16,994 nt of DNA from Planctomycetota bacterium (GCA_025355035.1 JANXLS010000656.1:1-16994), one strand, 5' to 3'. Shown: positions 8,687 through 15,817, numbered from the stretch's first letter. Made by a program: numbers and translations. The notes: a model not told the origin generated them from the sequence alone.

Positions 8687-9613
8687 ATGATTGAAATTCG
8701 TGGATTCGTCAAACGCTACGACCAGTTTGTGGCCGTCGATCATCTCGATTTAAAGATTGAGAAAGGGGACGTCTTCGGCTTCATTGGGCCCAACGGGGCG
8801 GGGAAAACGACGACCATCCGGTTCCTCACGACGCTGCTGAAACCCACCAGCGGCAGCGCGACGATCAACGGCTACGAAGTCACGCGTCAAGTCGACGACG
8901 TGAAGCGCTCGATCGGCTTCATGCCCGACACGTTTGGCGTGTACGACGGAATGAAAGTCTGGGAGTTCCTCGACTTCTTTGCAACCGCGTACGGCCTGTT
9001 GCGCAGCAAGCGGCGGGCATTGATCGAAGACGTGCTGAACCTCGTCGATCTCACGAGCAAACGCGACGCACTGGTCAACGGCCTGTCGCGCGGGATGCAG
9101 CAGCGCCTGTGCCTGGCAAAGACGTTGGTCCACGATCCGCCAGTGCTGATCCTCGACGAACCCGCGTCGGGACTTGATCCGCGCGCGCGCGTTGAAATGA
9201 AGGCGTTGCTCAAGGAATTGCAGAAGATGGGCAAGACGATTCTGGTGAGTTCGCACATCCTTCCGGAACTCGCCGACTTCTGCAACAAGATCGGAATCAT
9301 CGAGCGCGGCAAACTGCTGGCGTCAGGACCGGTGCAGGACGTCATCCGCTCGATCCGCATGAACCGCATCATTGAAGTGGTGCTATCGCGGCCATCGGAA
9401 ATCTGCGAAGTCACGCTGGCGCATCACGAGCACGTGCGCAATTTGACGGCGGCGGAGAACCGCTACAAATTCGAATTCGCCGGGAACAATGAGGACGTGA
9501 TCGCTCTGCATAAAGAATTGATGAATCAGGACGTGCCGCTGGTCTGGTTCAACGAAATCCAGGCTGATTTGGAAGAAGCGTTCATGAAGATCACGAAGGG
9601 GTTGGTGGCGTAG
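8687..9613 (+). CDS. ABC transporter ATP-binding protein (CcmA/DrrA-type exporter ATPase)
   Basis: This is the cytoplasmic motor that would power the ABC-2 permease encoded downstream. The 308-residue protein has Walker A GPNGAGKT (34-41), signature LSRGMQQR (133-140), Walker B VLILDEPASGLDP (153-165) and the switch His in SSHIL (H190). The Q-loop position carries Asp in MPDTFGVYD instead of Gln; I recall this as frequent in this subfamily. After about residue 215 there is a C-terminal accessory domain of the kind found in ABC-2 ATPases. The ATG at 8687 has a good ribosome site (AAGGG, 8676-8680), and the gap to the preceding stop is 15 bp. A long hairpin follows the stop, before the permease gene. 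Confidence 0.95.
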   Translation: MIEIRGFVKRYDQFVAVDHLDLKIEKGDVFGFIGPNGAGKTTTIRFLTTLLKPTSGSATINGYEVTRQVDDVKRSIGFMPDTFGVYDGMKVWEFLDFFATAYGLLRSKRRALIEDVLNLVDLTSKRDALVNGLSRGMQQRLCLAKTLVHDPPVLILDEPASGLDPRARVEMKALLKELQKMGKTILVSSHILPELADFCNKIGIIERGKLLASGPVQDVIRSIRMNRIIEVVLSRPSEICEVTLAHHEHVRNLTAAENRYKFEFAGNNEDVIALHKELMNQDVPLVWFNEIQADLEEAFMKITKGLVA

Positions 9614-9629
9614 TCGCAAAAAAGGATCG

Positions 9630-9674
9630 CGAAATCAACGGGAGGATGCGACTCAAATCCTTTCGTTGATTTCG
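9630..9674 (+). promoter_or_regulatory. 18-bp intercistronic hairpin between ABC ATPase and permease
   Basis: The outer arms CGAAATCAACG (9630-9640) and CGTTGATTTCG (9664-9674) are perfect inverted repeats. Pairing continues inward through two G-U pairs and five Watson-Crick pairs to base 9647 against 9657. This gives an 18-bp stem with a 9-nt loop (9648-9656). A competing stem is possible between AAAGGAT (9621-9627) and ATCCTTT (9657-9663). No T-run follows, so termination is unlikely. Likely roles are mRNA stabilisation, processing or attenuation that sets ATPase and permease levels apart. The structure is seen directly; the role is inferred. Confidence 0.7.
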
Positions 9675-9720
9675 AGGTCAATGGGTAGTCATCGTCTTGT
9701 CACTTACGGAAACGCATTGA

Positions 9721-11409
9721 ATGTCCAACGCATCGGCTCCCGCCAACGCCCAGGCTCAACAACCTCCGCGCGAGAAGGAGAGCCTTCGTTCTCCGCGTGA
9801 GGACTTGTCGATCACCGACCGCATCTTTTTGGCGATCGAAAACCCGGTGCTGCGCCGCGAATTGCTGACGGCGCTGCGCTCGCACAAATCGTTCGTCCTG
9901 CAATTCCTCTATCTCGCGATTCTCGGCGCGATCGTTTATCTCGCGTGGCCGGAAGGGTTGATCGCGACAAAATCCGAACTGGCACGCAAACTCTTCAAGA
10001 TCTTTGGCGAAAGCCAGCTCGTCCTGCTCTCGATCATGTCGCCGGCCTTCTCCGCCAGCGCGATGACGATTGAAAAAGAACGCCGCTGCATGGACCTTTT
10101 GCTCACCTCGCCGATTCGTCCCGGCACGATTTTGATGGGCAAATACATGTCCTCGGTTGTGTATCTGTTTCTGTTGATTCTCGCATCGGCTCCGGTCATT
10201 TCGGTTGTGTGCTGGATGGGCGGAACAGGCCCGACTGAAATCGCCGGACTGTATGTCTTGTTGATGGCGGTCGCCGCGACGTTCGGGATGATCGGCTTGA
10301 CCTGCTCGGTCTTCTTCCACCGCAGTCAAACCAGCCTGTCGATCACCTACATGATCGTTCTGCCGCTCGCGCTGATTCTGTTCATTCTGGCAAACGCATT
10401 CGACGGATTCTTCCTGTTGGAATGGGCGGTGTGGCCGGCGGGTGCGATGATCGCGCTGACGATCGTGCTGTACAATTATTGCCTCGTCCGTTTGCGCCAA
10501 CCGTTCGATCCCGTGTTCAAAGCGGCTGAAGAGGAAGACGTTTCCACGCAGACGGGCCTCGTGTTGGTTCGGGATCGTTTCCCGGATAATCTCCTCGCCC
10601 CTGCGAACGCGAACGAACTGCTGCCCGATGGCGTCAATCCGATGTACCAGAAGGAAATTCGCAGCGAAATCTTCGGCCGCGGAACGCTCTTCTTGCGATT
10701 GATCATTCAAATCAGCATGTTTATGTCGGTCGTCTTTTTGACCGCGTTGTTCCTCGGAATGGAATACATCTTCGTCGATTTCCTGGTCATCTTCACGATG
10801 CTGATCGCGCCCGCGTTTGCATGCAACACCTTCACGCAGGAACGTGAGCGCGGGACGCTGGATTTGTTGCTGACGACATTGATTCGCCCGGGGCAAATTG
10901 TCTTTGGAAAGTTCCTGTCCTGTATTCGTCTTTCGCTCTTCTTGACCGGGCTGGTGGGCGTGACGTTGTGCTTCTATCTGTTCATCAACGCGGGCAATCA
11001 GACCTTCCTCGACCGCGGATTGTATCTATTCATTTACTTCGCGATTCTGTTCATGACGATCGTTTTTGAAACGTCGCTGGCGATGTTCTTTTCGTTGATT
11101 TTGCAGAGCACGATTCGCAGCATGATCACGACGTATTCGGTAGTGCTGGTGCTCTTCGCCGCGCCCGTGGCCGCGCGACAATTGTTGATGGCGTTTACGC
11201 AGATGAAGCAATCGGAATTTTTATACGCGCTGATGACGAGTCCATTTCAGGCGGTCCATTCCGTGGTGCCGAAGGAAGCGAATTCTGCCGACAACTCCAT
11301 GGTCTGGCCGCTGTATCTGGGTTTTTGTCTGCTGTCGAGCGTGCTGGCGATGGCCTATGTGTTCGCGCGTTTTGAAAGCGCCAGTTTAAAAGCGTCCAAC
11401 ACGAAGTAA
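9721..11409 (+). CDS. ABC-2 type permease with two tandem ABC-2 modules
   Basis: This 562-residue integral membrane protein is the likely translocation pore partner of the ATPase upstream. It contains two homologous halves. Residues about 41-165 hold NPVLRRELL and, after a membrane helix, EKERRCMDLLLTSPIRPG and MGKYMSS. Residues about 306-425 hold NPMYQKEIR, then ERERGTLDLLLTTLIRPG and FGKFLSC. Each half has several hydrophobic helices, and a charged linker (about 256-305) separates them. The first 30 residues are hydrophilic and cytoplasmic. A single chain may therefore replace a permease dimer. The ATG at 9721 is preceded only by a weak GGA at 10 nt. The gap to the ATPase gene is 107 bp and holds the hairpin. 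Exported substrate unknown. Confidence 0.92.
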   Translation: MSNASAPANAQAQQPPREKESLRSPREDLSITDRIFLAIENPVLRRELLTALRSHKSFVLQFLYLAILGAIVYLAWPEGLIATKSELARKLFKIFGESQLVLLSIMSPAFSASAMTIEKERRCMDLLLTSPIRPGTILMGKYMSSVVYLFLLILASAPVISVVCWMGGTGPTEIAGLYVLLMAVAATFGMIGLTCSVFFHRSQTSLSITYMIVLPLALILFILANAFDGFFLLEWAVWPAGAMIALTIVLYNYCLVRLRQPFDPVFKAAEEEDVSTQTGLVLVRDRFPDNLLAPANANELLPDGVNPMYQKEIRSEIFGRGTLFLRLIIQISMFMSVVFLTALFLGMEYIFVDFLVIFTMLIAPAFACNTFTQERERGTLDLLLTTLIRPGQIVFGKFLSCIRLSLFLTGLVGVTLCFYLFINAGNQTFLDRGLYLFIYFAILFMTIVFETSLAMFFSLILQSTIRSMITTYSVVLVLFAAPVAARQLLMAFTQMKQSEFLYALMTSPFQAVHSVVPKEANSADNSMVWPLYLGFCLLSSVLAMAYVFARFESASLKASNTK

Positions 11410-11456
11410 TTTGTTTCGGTGCTGCTTACGCATCAAAAGGACTGCGATTCCGTTTC

Positions 11457-12437
11457 ATGAACGTTGAAGGCAAAACGAAATCTTTGGCGGCCGGACACGT
11501 TGGCGCTCCGACGGGGGAAAAACCCGCGACGGTGACGTTGCTCCGTATGCTGGTTGTCGACTGCGATGCCATGTCGCGACGCGGGTTTGTTGCCAGCCTG
11601 AAAGAGTGGGGCGTCTCAGACGTTCGTGTCGCAAAAGACGCGATTGAAGCGCTGAAACTCTGGCGCACGACCGGGCCGTTCGAACTCGTTCTGTGTGACG
11701 CGATGTTTCCGAGCACACGCGGAATGGAACTCATCGCGACGCTGCGTACGGAAGGGGAACGGGCGCCGATTCTCGTGGTCTCATCCCAGCGAACGCTGGA
11801 TACTCTGGCCCAGGCGCTTGAAGTCGGTGTCGACGATTATCTGCAAAAGCCAGTCCATCCCGACGATCTGCGCAACGCGATTTCGCTGCTGTTGTCGCGC
11901 TCGATCGAACGCGAGCGATCCGGCGGACACTCTGAAAAAGCGCCGCTTTTCGGCGCGACTGCGCGCGTTGAAGCGCTCGGCACCGAACGGACACTGGCTC
12001 TCACCGCCATGACGCATTCGTTGCAGTTGGAAAGTTTTCAAGGCGTTTGCGAACGATTCGCCGCGATTCACCTTTCGAGCGTTGAACGGCTGCATCTCCA
12101 TCTGGCGCTCGAAGAGATTCTGCAAAATGCGCGCGAGTGGGGCAACCGTTTCGATCCGGCAAAACGGATTCGCTTCACGTTCACGCCGCTCAAAGACCGC
12201 GTCTGTTTCAGCATTGAGGACGAAGGCGCTGGATTCGACCCCGCCTCAATTCCCGATCCGAGCATTAACCCGAAAGAGCATATCCTCCGCCGCATGGCGT
12301 CCGGAAAGCGCATCGGCGGATGGGGGCTGTTCATCGCCCGCAAGCGAATGGACGACGTTTCTTTCAGTGAAAAAGGCAATCGGGTGCACATTACCAAACT
12401 TTTTAAGCAGGCATGTTTCCCGGCAACAGAAGCGTAA
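11457..12437 (+). CDS. Receiver domain fused to RsbW-like HATPase (putative phospho-controlled serine kinase/anti-sigma factor)
   Basis: This 326-residue protein is a cytoplasmic signalling protein. The CheY-like receiver (about 29-148) has the acidic pair D35/D37, phospho-acceptor D81 (LVLCDAMFP), S109 (VVSS) and K131 (YLQKP), so it should be functional. The C-terminal part (about 185-315) is a GHKL ATPase of the RsbW/SpoIIAB type: N-box LALEEILQNAREWGN (E219, N224), DEGAGFDP (255-262) and the glycine lid GGWGLFIARKRMDDV. There is no histidine-containing dimerisation domain, so it is not an ordinary sensor kinase. It starts 47 bp after the permease and may belong to that operon. The ribosome site AAAGGA is 15 nt from the ATG, unusually far. 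Partner STAS protein, sigma factor and cognate kinase are not in the window. Confidence 0.85.
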   Translation: MNVEGKTKSLAAGHVGAPTGEKPATVTLLRMLVVDCDAMSRRGFVASLKEWGVSDVRVAKDAIEALKLWRTTGPFELVLCDAMFPSTRGMELIATLRTEGERAPILVVSSQRTLDTLAQALEVGVDDYLQKPVHPDDLRNAISLLLSRSIERERSGGHSEKAPLFGATARVEALGTERTLALTAMTHSLQLESFQGVCERFAAIHLSSVERLHLHLALEEILQNAREWGNRFDPAKRIRFTFTPLKDRVCFSIEDEGAGFDPASIPDPSINPKEHILRRMASGKRIGGWGLFIARKRMDDVSFSEKGNRVHITKLFKQACFPATEA

Positions 12438-12509
12438 GGATACAGACAATCACACTCTGAGATCGATGGTCCATCTAGAACGGACTCCGATAAAATGCGC
12501 GTGATTACA

Positions 12510-12515
12510 AAAGGA
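12510..12515 (+). promoter_or_regulatory. Ribosome binding site that fixes the ROK kinase start
   Basis: AAAGGA stands 6 nt before the ATG at 12522 and lies downstream of the earlier in-frame ATG at 12495. It favours 12522, which also begins just before the conserved VAVDLGGT strand. Confidence 0.65.
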
Positions 12516-12521
12516 CTATTT

Positions 12522-13496
12522 ATGGACGAAGTCGTGGCGGTGGATCTGGGTGGGACGAACATTCGAGCGGCGCGGGTCAACACAAAAGGCGAGATCCTCG
12601 CGCGCGGAAAAGTTCCGACGCTGGCGTCCGAAGGCATGAACGCTGTAATGGGGCGCATCGCGGATTTGGTGGCGAGCGTCACATCGCCGGACGTTAAAGC
12701 CGTCGGTCTCGGCACACCCGGTGTGCCCGATCCGATCTCTGGGCGGCTGCGGCTACCCGCGGTGAATATTGCGGCGAGCACCGATTATCCGCTCGGCGGC
12801 GAACTGGCCGCGCGCACCGGATTGCTTGCCGTCTGCGACAACGACGGCAATCTCGCCGCTTTGGGCGAAAGCTGGCTGGGCTCCGGACGCGGCGAGCCGG
12901 TCGTGCTGATCTTCGCACTCGGCACGGGAATCGGAGGAGGACTGGTCATCGATGGAAAATTGTATCACGGGCACCACAATCTCGGAACCGAATTCGGGCA
13001 CATATCGATCGACAGCGAAGGCCGCCAATGCGGATGCGGCGGGCGAGGGTGTGTTGAGCGTTACGCATCGGCGTCTGCGCTCGGACGCGACGCGCGCGAA
13101 TTTCTCGCGAGCGCCGCGCCGGCTGCAAAGGAGTCAAGCCTGTGGATAAAATGCGGGGGGCGCGACGGTCTTGAAAAAGTTGATGCGCAGATGGTCTGCG
13201 ATGCGGCGCGCGAAGGCGATTCGGTCGCGCTCTTTTTGCTGGATCGGTGTTGTCGCTGGTTGGCCACGGGAATCGGTTCGCTGGTCAACGCGTTGAATCC
13301 AAGCTGCGTGATCCTTGGCGGGGGCATGTCGCTGGCGAGCGATTTGATCATCCCGCGCGTTGAGCAGGAATTGAACCTGGGCCGCAGCTTCGGGCCGATC
13401 TGGCAGGATACGAAGTTGCGCGCCGGGTTGCTCGGCGACGACGCCGGTCTGCTCGGTGCAGCGAAGCTTGCGTTCCAAAAGTGCGGCGTAAAATAG
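12522..13496 (+). CDS. ROK-family sugar kinase (glucokinase-like)
   Basis: ROK kinases phosphorylate glucose or related sugars and amino sugars with ATP in the cytoplasm. The 324-residue protein has the phosphate-binding motif VDLGGTNIRAARV (7-19), GLGTPGVPD (62-70), and the catalytic Asp in CDNDGNLAALGE (D108). It also has GTGIGGG (134-140), the sugar and zinc motif HNLGTEFGH (E157, H160), and the ROK zinc cluster CGCGGRGC (C170, C172, C177). ILGGG lies near 264-268. The usual NDAN is NDGN here, a mild change. Kinase function is well supported; glucose specificity is an assumption. It begins a short run with the nitrilase-fold and VOC genes; 39 bp separate it from the next. Confidence 0.93.
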   Translation: MDEVVAVDLGGTNIRAARVNTKGEILARGKVPTLASEGMNAVMGRIADLVASVTSPDVKAVGLGTPGVPDPISGRLRLPAVNIAASTDYPLGGELAARTGLLAVCDNDGNLAALGESWLGSGRGEPVVLIFALGTGIGGGLVIDGKLYHGHHNLGTEFGHISIDSEGRQCGCGGRGCVERYASASALGRDAREFLASAAPAAKESSLWIKCGGRDGLEKVDAQMVCDAAREGDSVALFLLDRCCRWLATGIGSLVNALNPSCVILGGGMSLASDLIIPRVEQELNLGRSFGPIWQDTKLRAGLLGDDAGLLGAAKLAFQKCGVK

Positions 13497-13535
13497 AGTT
13501 GTCCTTTCTGAACCCTACAGAAGTGTGTTTTCATC

Positions 13536-14468
13536 ATGGCCTACCCGATCTCCGTCATTCAGCTCGACATCGACTATGCGCAGCCGGTGATCAACCGCGA
13601 GGCCGCGCTTTCGTTGACGGCTCAAGCCATTGCGCGCGGGGCAAAGTTGGTCGTTCTTCCCGAAGCGTGTGTGACAGATTACTTTTGCGGCGCCGAAGCG
13701 CTCGCCGAGAAAATTCCCGGACCGTTGACCGATTCGTTCTCGAAGATTGCGGGCGCTGCGACGATCGCGTTGCCATTGCTTGAAAAATTGGACGATGGAC
13801 GCTGTTTCAGTTCGTGCGCCCTGATTCAGGCAAACGGAGTCTGCGGCGTCGCGCGCAAAACTCATCTGTACCACGATCCGTCGGGGCTCGATTTGTTTAA
13901 AGACACCGAAATGATCAATGCGGGGAATGAGCTGTCTGTGTTTGACGTGGGCGAGATACGGGTCGGCATTGCGCTCGGATTCGACGCGGATTTCCCGGAA
14001 GTGTTTCGAACACTGGTGCTCAAAGGCGCCGACGCGGTTCTCGTGGCGCTCAATTGCATTGAGCCGGACATTGAGTTTTTGCGCGCGATGGCCCGGCGCA
14101 ATCGTGTCGCAATTGCCCTCGCGAATCGAATTGGTTTCAAGCGGATTTATCCGGCCGCGCCGGAATTCAGCGCGACAGTATCTCCGATTCTGCAGGACAA
14201 ACGCGGCGAGTTTCTCGTTCGTTGCAAAGGCGGCAGCGCGTTGATCGGACCGGACGGATCGCTCGGCGCGCTGGCCGACATTCAAACGCGAGACGAAGAT
14301 GTCGCAGCCGCGGCTATTCCGGATCGCGTTAAAATTCCACGCGGGCATTTTCAGGAGGAGGATATTCTGACGATGTCGTTCGTTGTTGACGAACACCGCA
14401 TCCAACGGCTGACGCACCCCTTCGTCACTGCGCGGCGCATGGATTTGTATTTGGACGAAAAAAGGTAA
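13536..14468 (+). CDS. Nitrilase-fold protein lacking the catalytic cysteine (probable pseudo-amidase)
   Basis: The family normally cleaves amide or nitrile C-N bonds with a Glu-Lys-Cys triad. This 310-residue protein aligns along the whole fold. The Glu is kept in LVVLPEACVTDYF (E43), the Lys in ARKTHLYHD (K108), and the segment around the nucleophile is clear: VGIALGFDADFPE, against the usual 'vGvlICYDlrFPE'. The Cys position is Gly148, codon GGA at 13977-13979. The frame is intact with no stop, so the gene looks maintained rather than decayed. Normal hydrolase chemistry is therefore not expected. A binding, scaffold or regulatory role is an inference. The stop lies 6 bp before the VOC gene, whose ribosome site sits inside this gene's end. 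The ATG at 13536 has no good ribosome site. Confidence 0.87.
   Translation: MAYPISVIQLDIDYAQPVINREAALSLTAQAIARGAKLVVLPEACVTDYFCGAEALAEKIPGPLTDSFSKIAGAATIALPLLEKLDDGRCFSSCALIQANGVCGVARKTHLYHDPSGLDLFKDTEMINAGNELSVFDVGEIRVGIALGFDADFPEVFRTLVLKGADAVLVALNCIEPDIEFLRAMARRNRVAIALANRIGFKRIYPAAPEFSATVSPILQDKRGEFLVRCKGGSALIGPDGSLGALADIQTRDEDVAAAAIPDRVKIPRGHFQEEDILTMSFVVDEHRIQRLTHPFVTARRMDLYLDEKR
14461..14465 (+). promoter_or_regulatory. Ribosome binding site of the VOC gene inside the upstream gene
   Basis: AAAGG overlaps the last codons of the nitrilase-fold gene and lies 9 nt before the ATG at 14475. This arrangement suggests translational coupling of the two genes. Confidence 0.5.
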
Positions 14469-14474
14469 TCGATC

Positions 14475-14849
14475 ATGCCGCTTCCCACAGTCATTATTGG
14501 AGTCGATCACGTTGCCATCACGATCAGCGATGCGGCACGGTCGATGGAATTTTACGGAACGTTTTTGGGACTCGACGAAGTTCCGCGCCCGGTCAGTTTC
14601 AATTTTCCCGGTGCCTGGTACCGGGCCGGGAACATGTTGATTCACCTGGTTGGCAAGGCAGCGGCCGACCCGATTTCGAATCGGCACTTTTGCTTGAGGG
14701 TGTCGGATCTCAAATCGTCAATGGCGTATTGCGCGGCGGCCGGTTTGGAAATGACAAAAGAGAGTCACACGATTCCCGGGATCGCGCGCTTCTTCATTCG
14801 CGATCCGGACGGAAATCGGATTGAGTTTCAAGGTCCGTCCGAGGTGTAA
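14475..14849 (+). CDS. VOC-superfamily protein (glyoxalase/dioxygenase fold)
   Basis: This 124-residue single-domain protein has two beta-alpha-beta-beta-beta modules. Module one runs from GVDHVAITI through SMEFYGTFLGL to MLIHLV. Module two runs from HFCLRVSDL to FFIRDPDGNRIEFQG. Likely metal ligands are H12, H57 or a neighbour, H71 and E117; the final DPDGNxIEF motif is typical of glyoxalases, dioxygenases and antibiotic-binding relatives. The family includes glyoxalase I, extradiol dioxygenases, fosfomycin resistance and methylmalonyl-CoA epimerase, and sequence alone does not choose between them. It starts 6 bp after the nitrilase-fold gene, so the two products probably serve one process. 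Confidence 0.9.
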   Translation: MPLPTVIIGVDHVAITISDAARSMEFYGTFLGLDEVPRPVSFNFPGAWYRAGNMLIHLVGKAAADPISNRHFCLRVSDLKSSMAYCAAAGLEMTKESHTIPGIARFFIRDPDGNRIEFQGPSEV

Positions 14850-14953
14850 GTATTTTAAAGTTTTTTTCGATTGATTTCGGACAATAGGATTTAGAATGAT
14901 TCGTGTGGATTAATTGACTGATCATTTACTGATTGTTAACGAAGGGTTGAGCG

Positions 14954-15667
14954 ATGTCGAAGATGATTATTCGTCCATTGGTTGTGTTAGCGATGACGCT
15001 TTCCTGCGCAGCATGGGCTGCGGGGAAGGCCGCAGACCCCGCAGCGGGAACGGGAGAAGCGGTGAAAGCGTGGGCACCGCGCGCATATGAAACCCTCACT
15101 GGCGGATTCCAACCGCTGGCGATTTATATTTACGACCACGAGCTCAAGAAGAACACGAGCGCCACGCAGATCGAAGGCAAAGACGGACTCAACAACGCCG
15201 ATCTGAAAGATAAACTGACCAAATTCGCCAAAATTAAAATAAAGAGCGACGCGACCGATGCGAAAGGCTGGCCGGCCGATACGCTGAAACAGGGCGAGAA
15301 AGGTGCGATGCTGATCCTGCGTAGCGCCGACGGCAAGGTCCAGTTTATTTTCACCAAGACAGAACACAAACTTCCGGACATGATCGCTGCCGCCAAAGCC
15401 GTTCAGGATCACGAAGATAAGATCAAGGCGCAGGCTGAAATGGAAGGCAAGAAGGCTCAGGCGCTCGCTGCCGCACACGAAAAGCCGAAGGAGAAAGAAC
15501 CCGATCTGACGATTAAGGTCGAGGAAAAGAAGCCCGAGCCCAAGAAGGGCAGTAAGGCTGCTGCGGACGCGAAAAAGACCGGCGACAAAGTCGCTGGTGC
15601 CAATGCAGGCGAGATGCCTGGCGATGCGAAAAAGATGGATGGTAAGAAAGCGCCTCTGGACGAATAG
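14954..15667 (+). CDS. Small secreted protein with Lys/Ala/Glu-rich tail
   Basis: I do not recognise this 237-residue protein. A clear signal peptide spans about residues 1-22 (MSKMIIRPLVVLAMTLSCAA, then WA before AG). The Cys there is not in a proper lipobox, so signal peptidase I is more likely. Residues about 48-155 form a compact domain beginning FQPLAIYIYD and ending with a helix after IFTKTEHKLPDMIAAAKAV. The pattern of strands and helices is weakly thioredoxin-like, but there is no CxxC. From about 155 to the end the sequence is low in complexity, dominated by Lys, Ala, Glu and Pro, and probably disordered. The ribosome site GAAGGG (14941-14946) is 7 nt from the ATG. A strong terminator follows, so the gene ends a transcript. 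Confidence 0.8.
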   Translation: MSKMIIRPLVVLAMTLSCAAWAAGKAADPAAGTGEAVKAWAPRAYETLTGGFQPLAIYIYDHELKKNTSATQIEGKDGLNNADLKDKLTKFAKIKIKSDATDAKGWPADTLKQGEKGAMLILRSADGKVQFIFTKTEHKLPDMIAAAKAVQDHEDKIKAQAEMEGKKAQALAAAHEKPKEKEPDLTIKVEEKKPEPKKGSKAAADAKKTGDKVAGANAGEMPGDAKKMDGKKAPLDE

Positions 15668-15685
15668 TCACTCCGGATCGATTAG

Positions 15686-15761
15686 AAAAAGGTGAGCCAG
15701 CGACACGGCGCAGAGTGAATTTCACTACACTCGACTGCCCTGTTTCTCGCTCACCTTTTTT
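15686..15761 (+). terminator. Rho-independent terminator, possibly bidirectional
   Basis: AAAAAGGTGAGC (15686-15697) pairs perfectly with GCTCACCTTTTT (15749-15760), followed by one more T. The loop is long, at 51 nt, but holds its own small hairpin (AGTGA 15714-15718 with TCACT 15722-15726), giving a branched structure. The A-run before and T-run after would allow termination from either side. It closes the transcript of the secreted-protein gene ending at 15667. Confidence 0.75.
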
Positions 15762-15817
15762 GTTTTCAGCGCCAACGGTTTCTGATTCGCCTCCCGATCG
15801 GCGTGCATGTTTTGCCG

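Noticed and set aside
9630..9674. Hairpin after the ABC ATPase as a Rho-independent terminator
   Set aside because: No T-run follows the stem, and the permease needed by the ATPase lies directly downstream.
9700..10896. Long antisense open frame (398 codons) across the permease gene
   Set aside because: Its translation is dominated by Arg, Gln, His and Asp with no recognisable motif, and it lies opposite a clear ABC-2 permease. It is a codon-bias shadow.
12495..12521. Earlier ATG for the ROK kinase
   Set aside because: The AAAGGA ribosome site sits between this ATG and the one at 12522, and the extra nine residues are not part of the fold. The TAAAAT at 12491-12496 could even be a -10 box, but no -35 supports it.
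13515..14687. Long antisense open frame (390 codons) across the nitrilase-fold gene
   Set aside because: It is Arg/Asn-rich with no domain and opposes a gene with clear family motifs; it also runs into the VOC gene.
14871..14897. TTGATT ... TAGAAT as a promoter for the secreted-protein gene
   Set aside because: The -10 box is good but the spacing is only 15 bp. A second -35-like TTGACT at 14914 has no -10 at the right distance. Neither was strong enough to list.
14987..15010. Lipoprotein signal in the small secreted protein
   Set aside because: The Cys in TLSCAA has Leu at -2 and Thr at -3, which does not fit a lipobox; an AxA-type signal peptidase I site is more likely.
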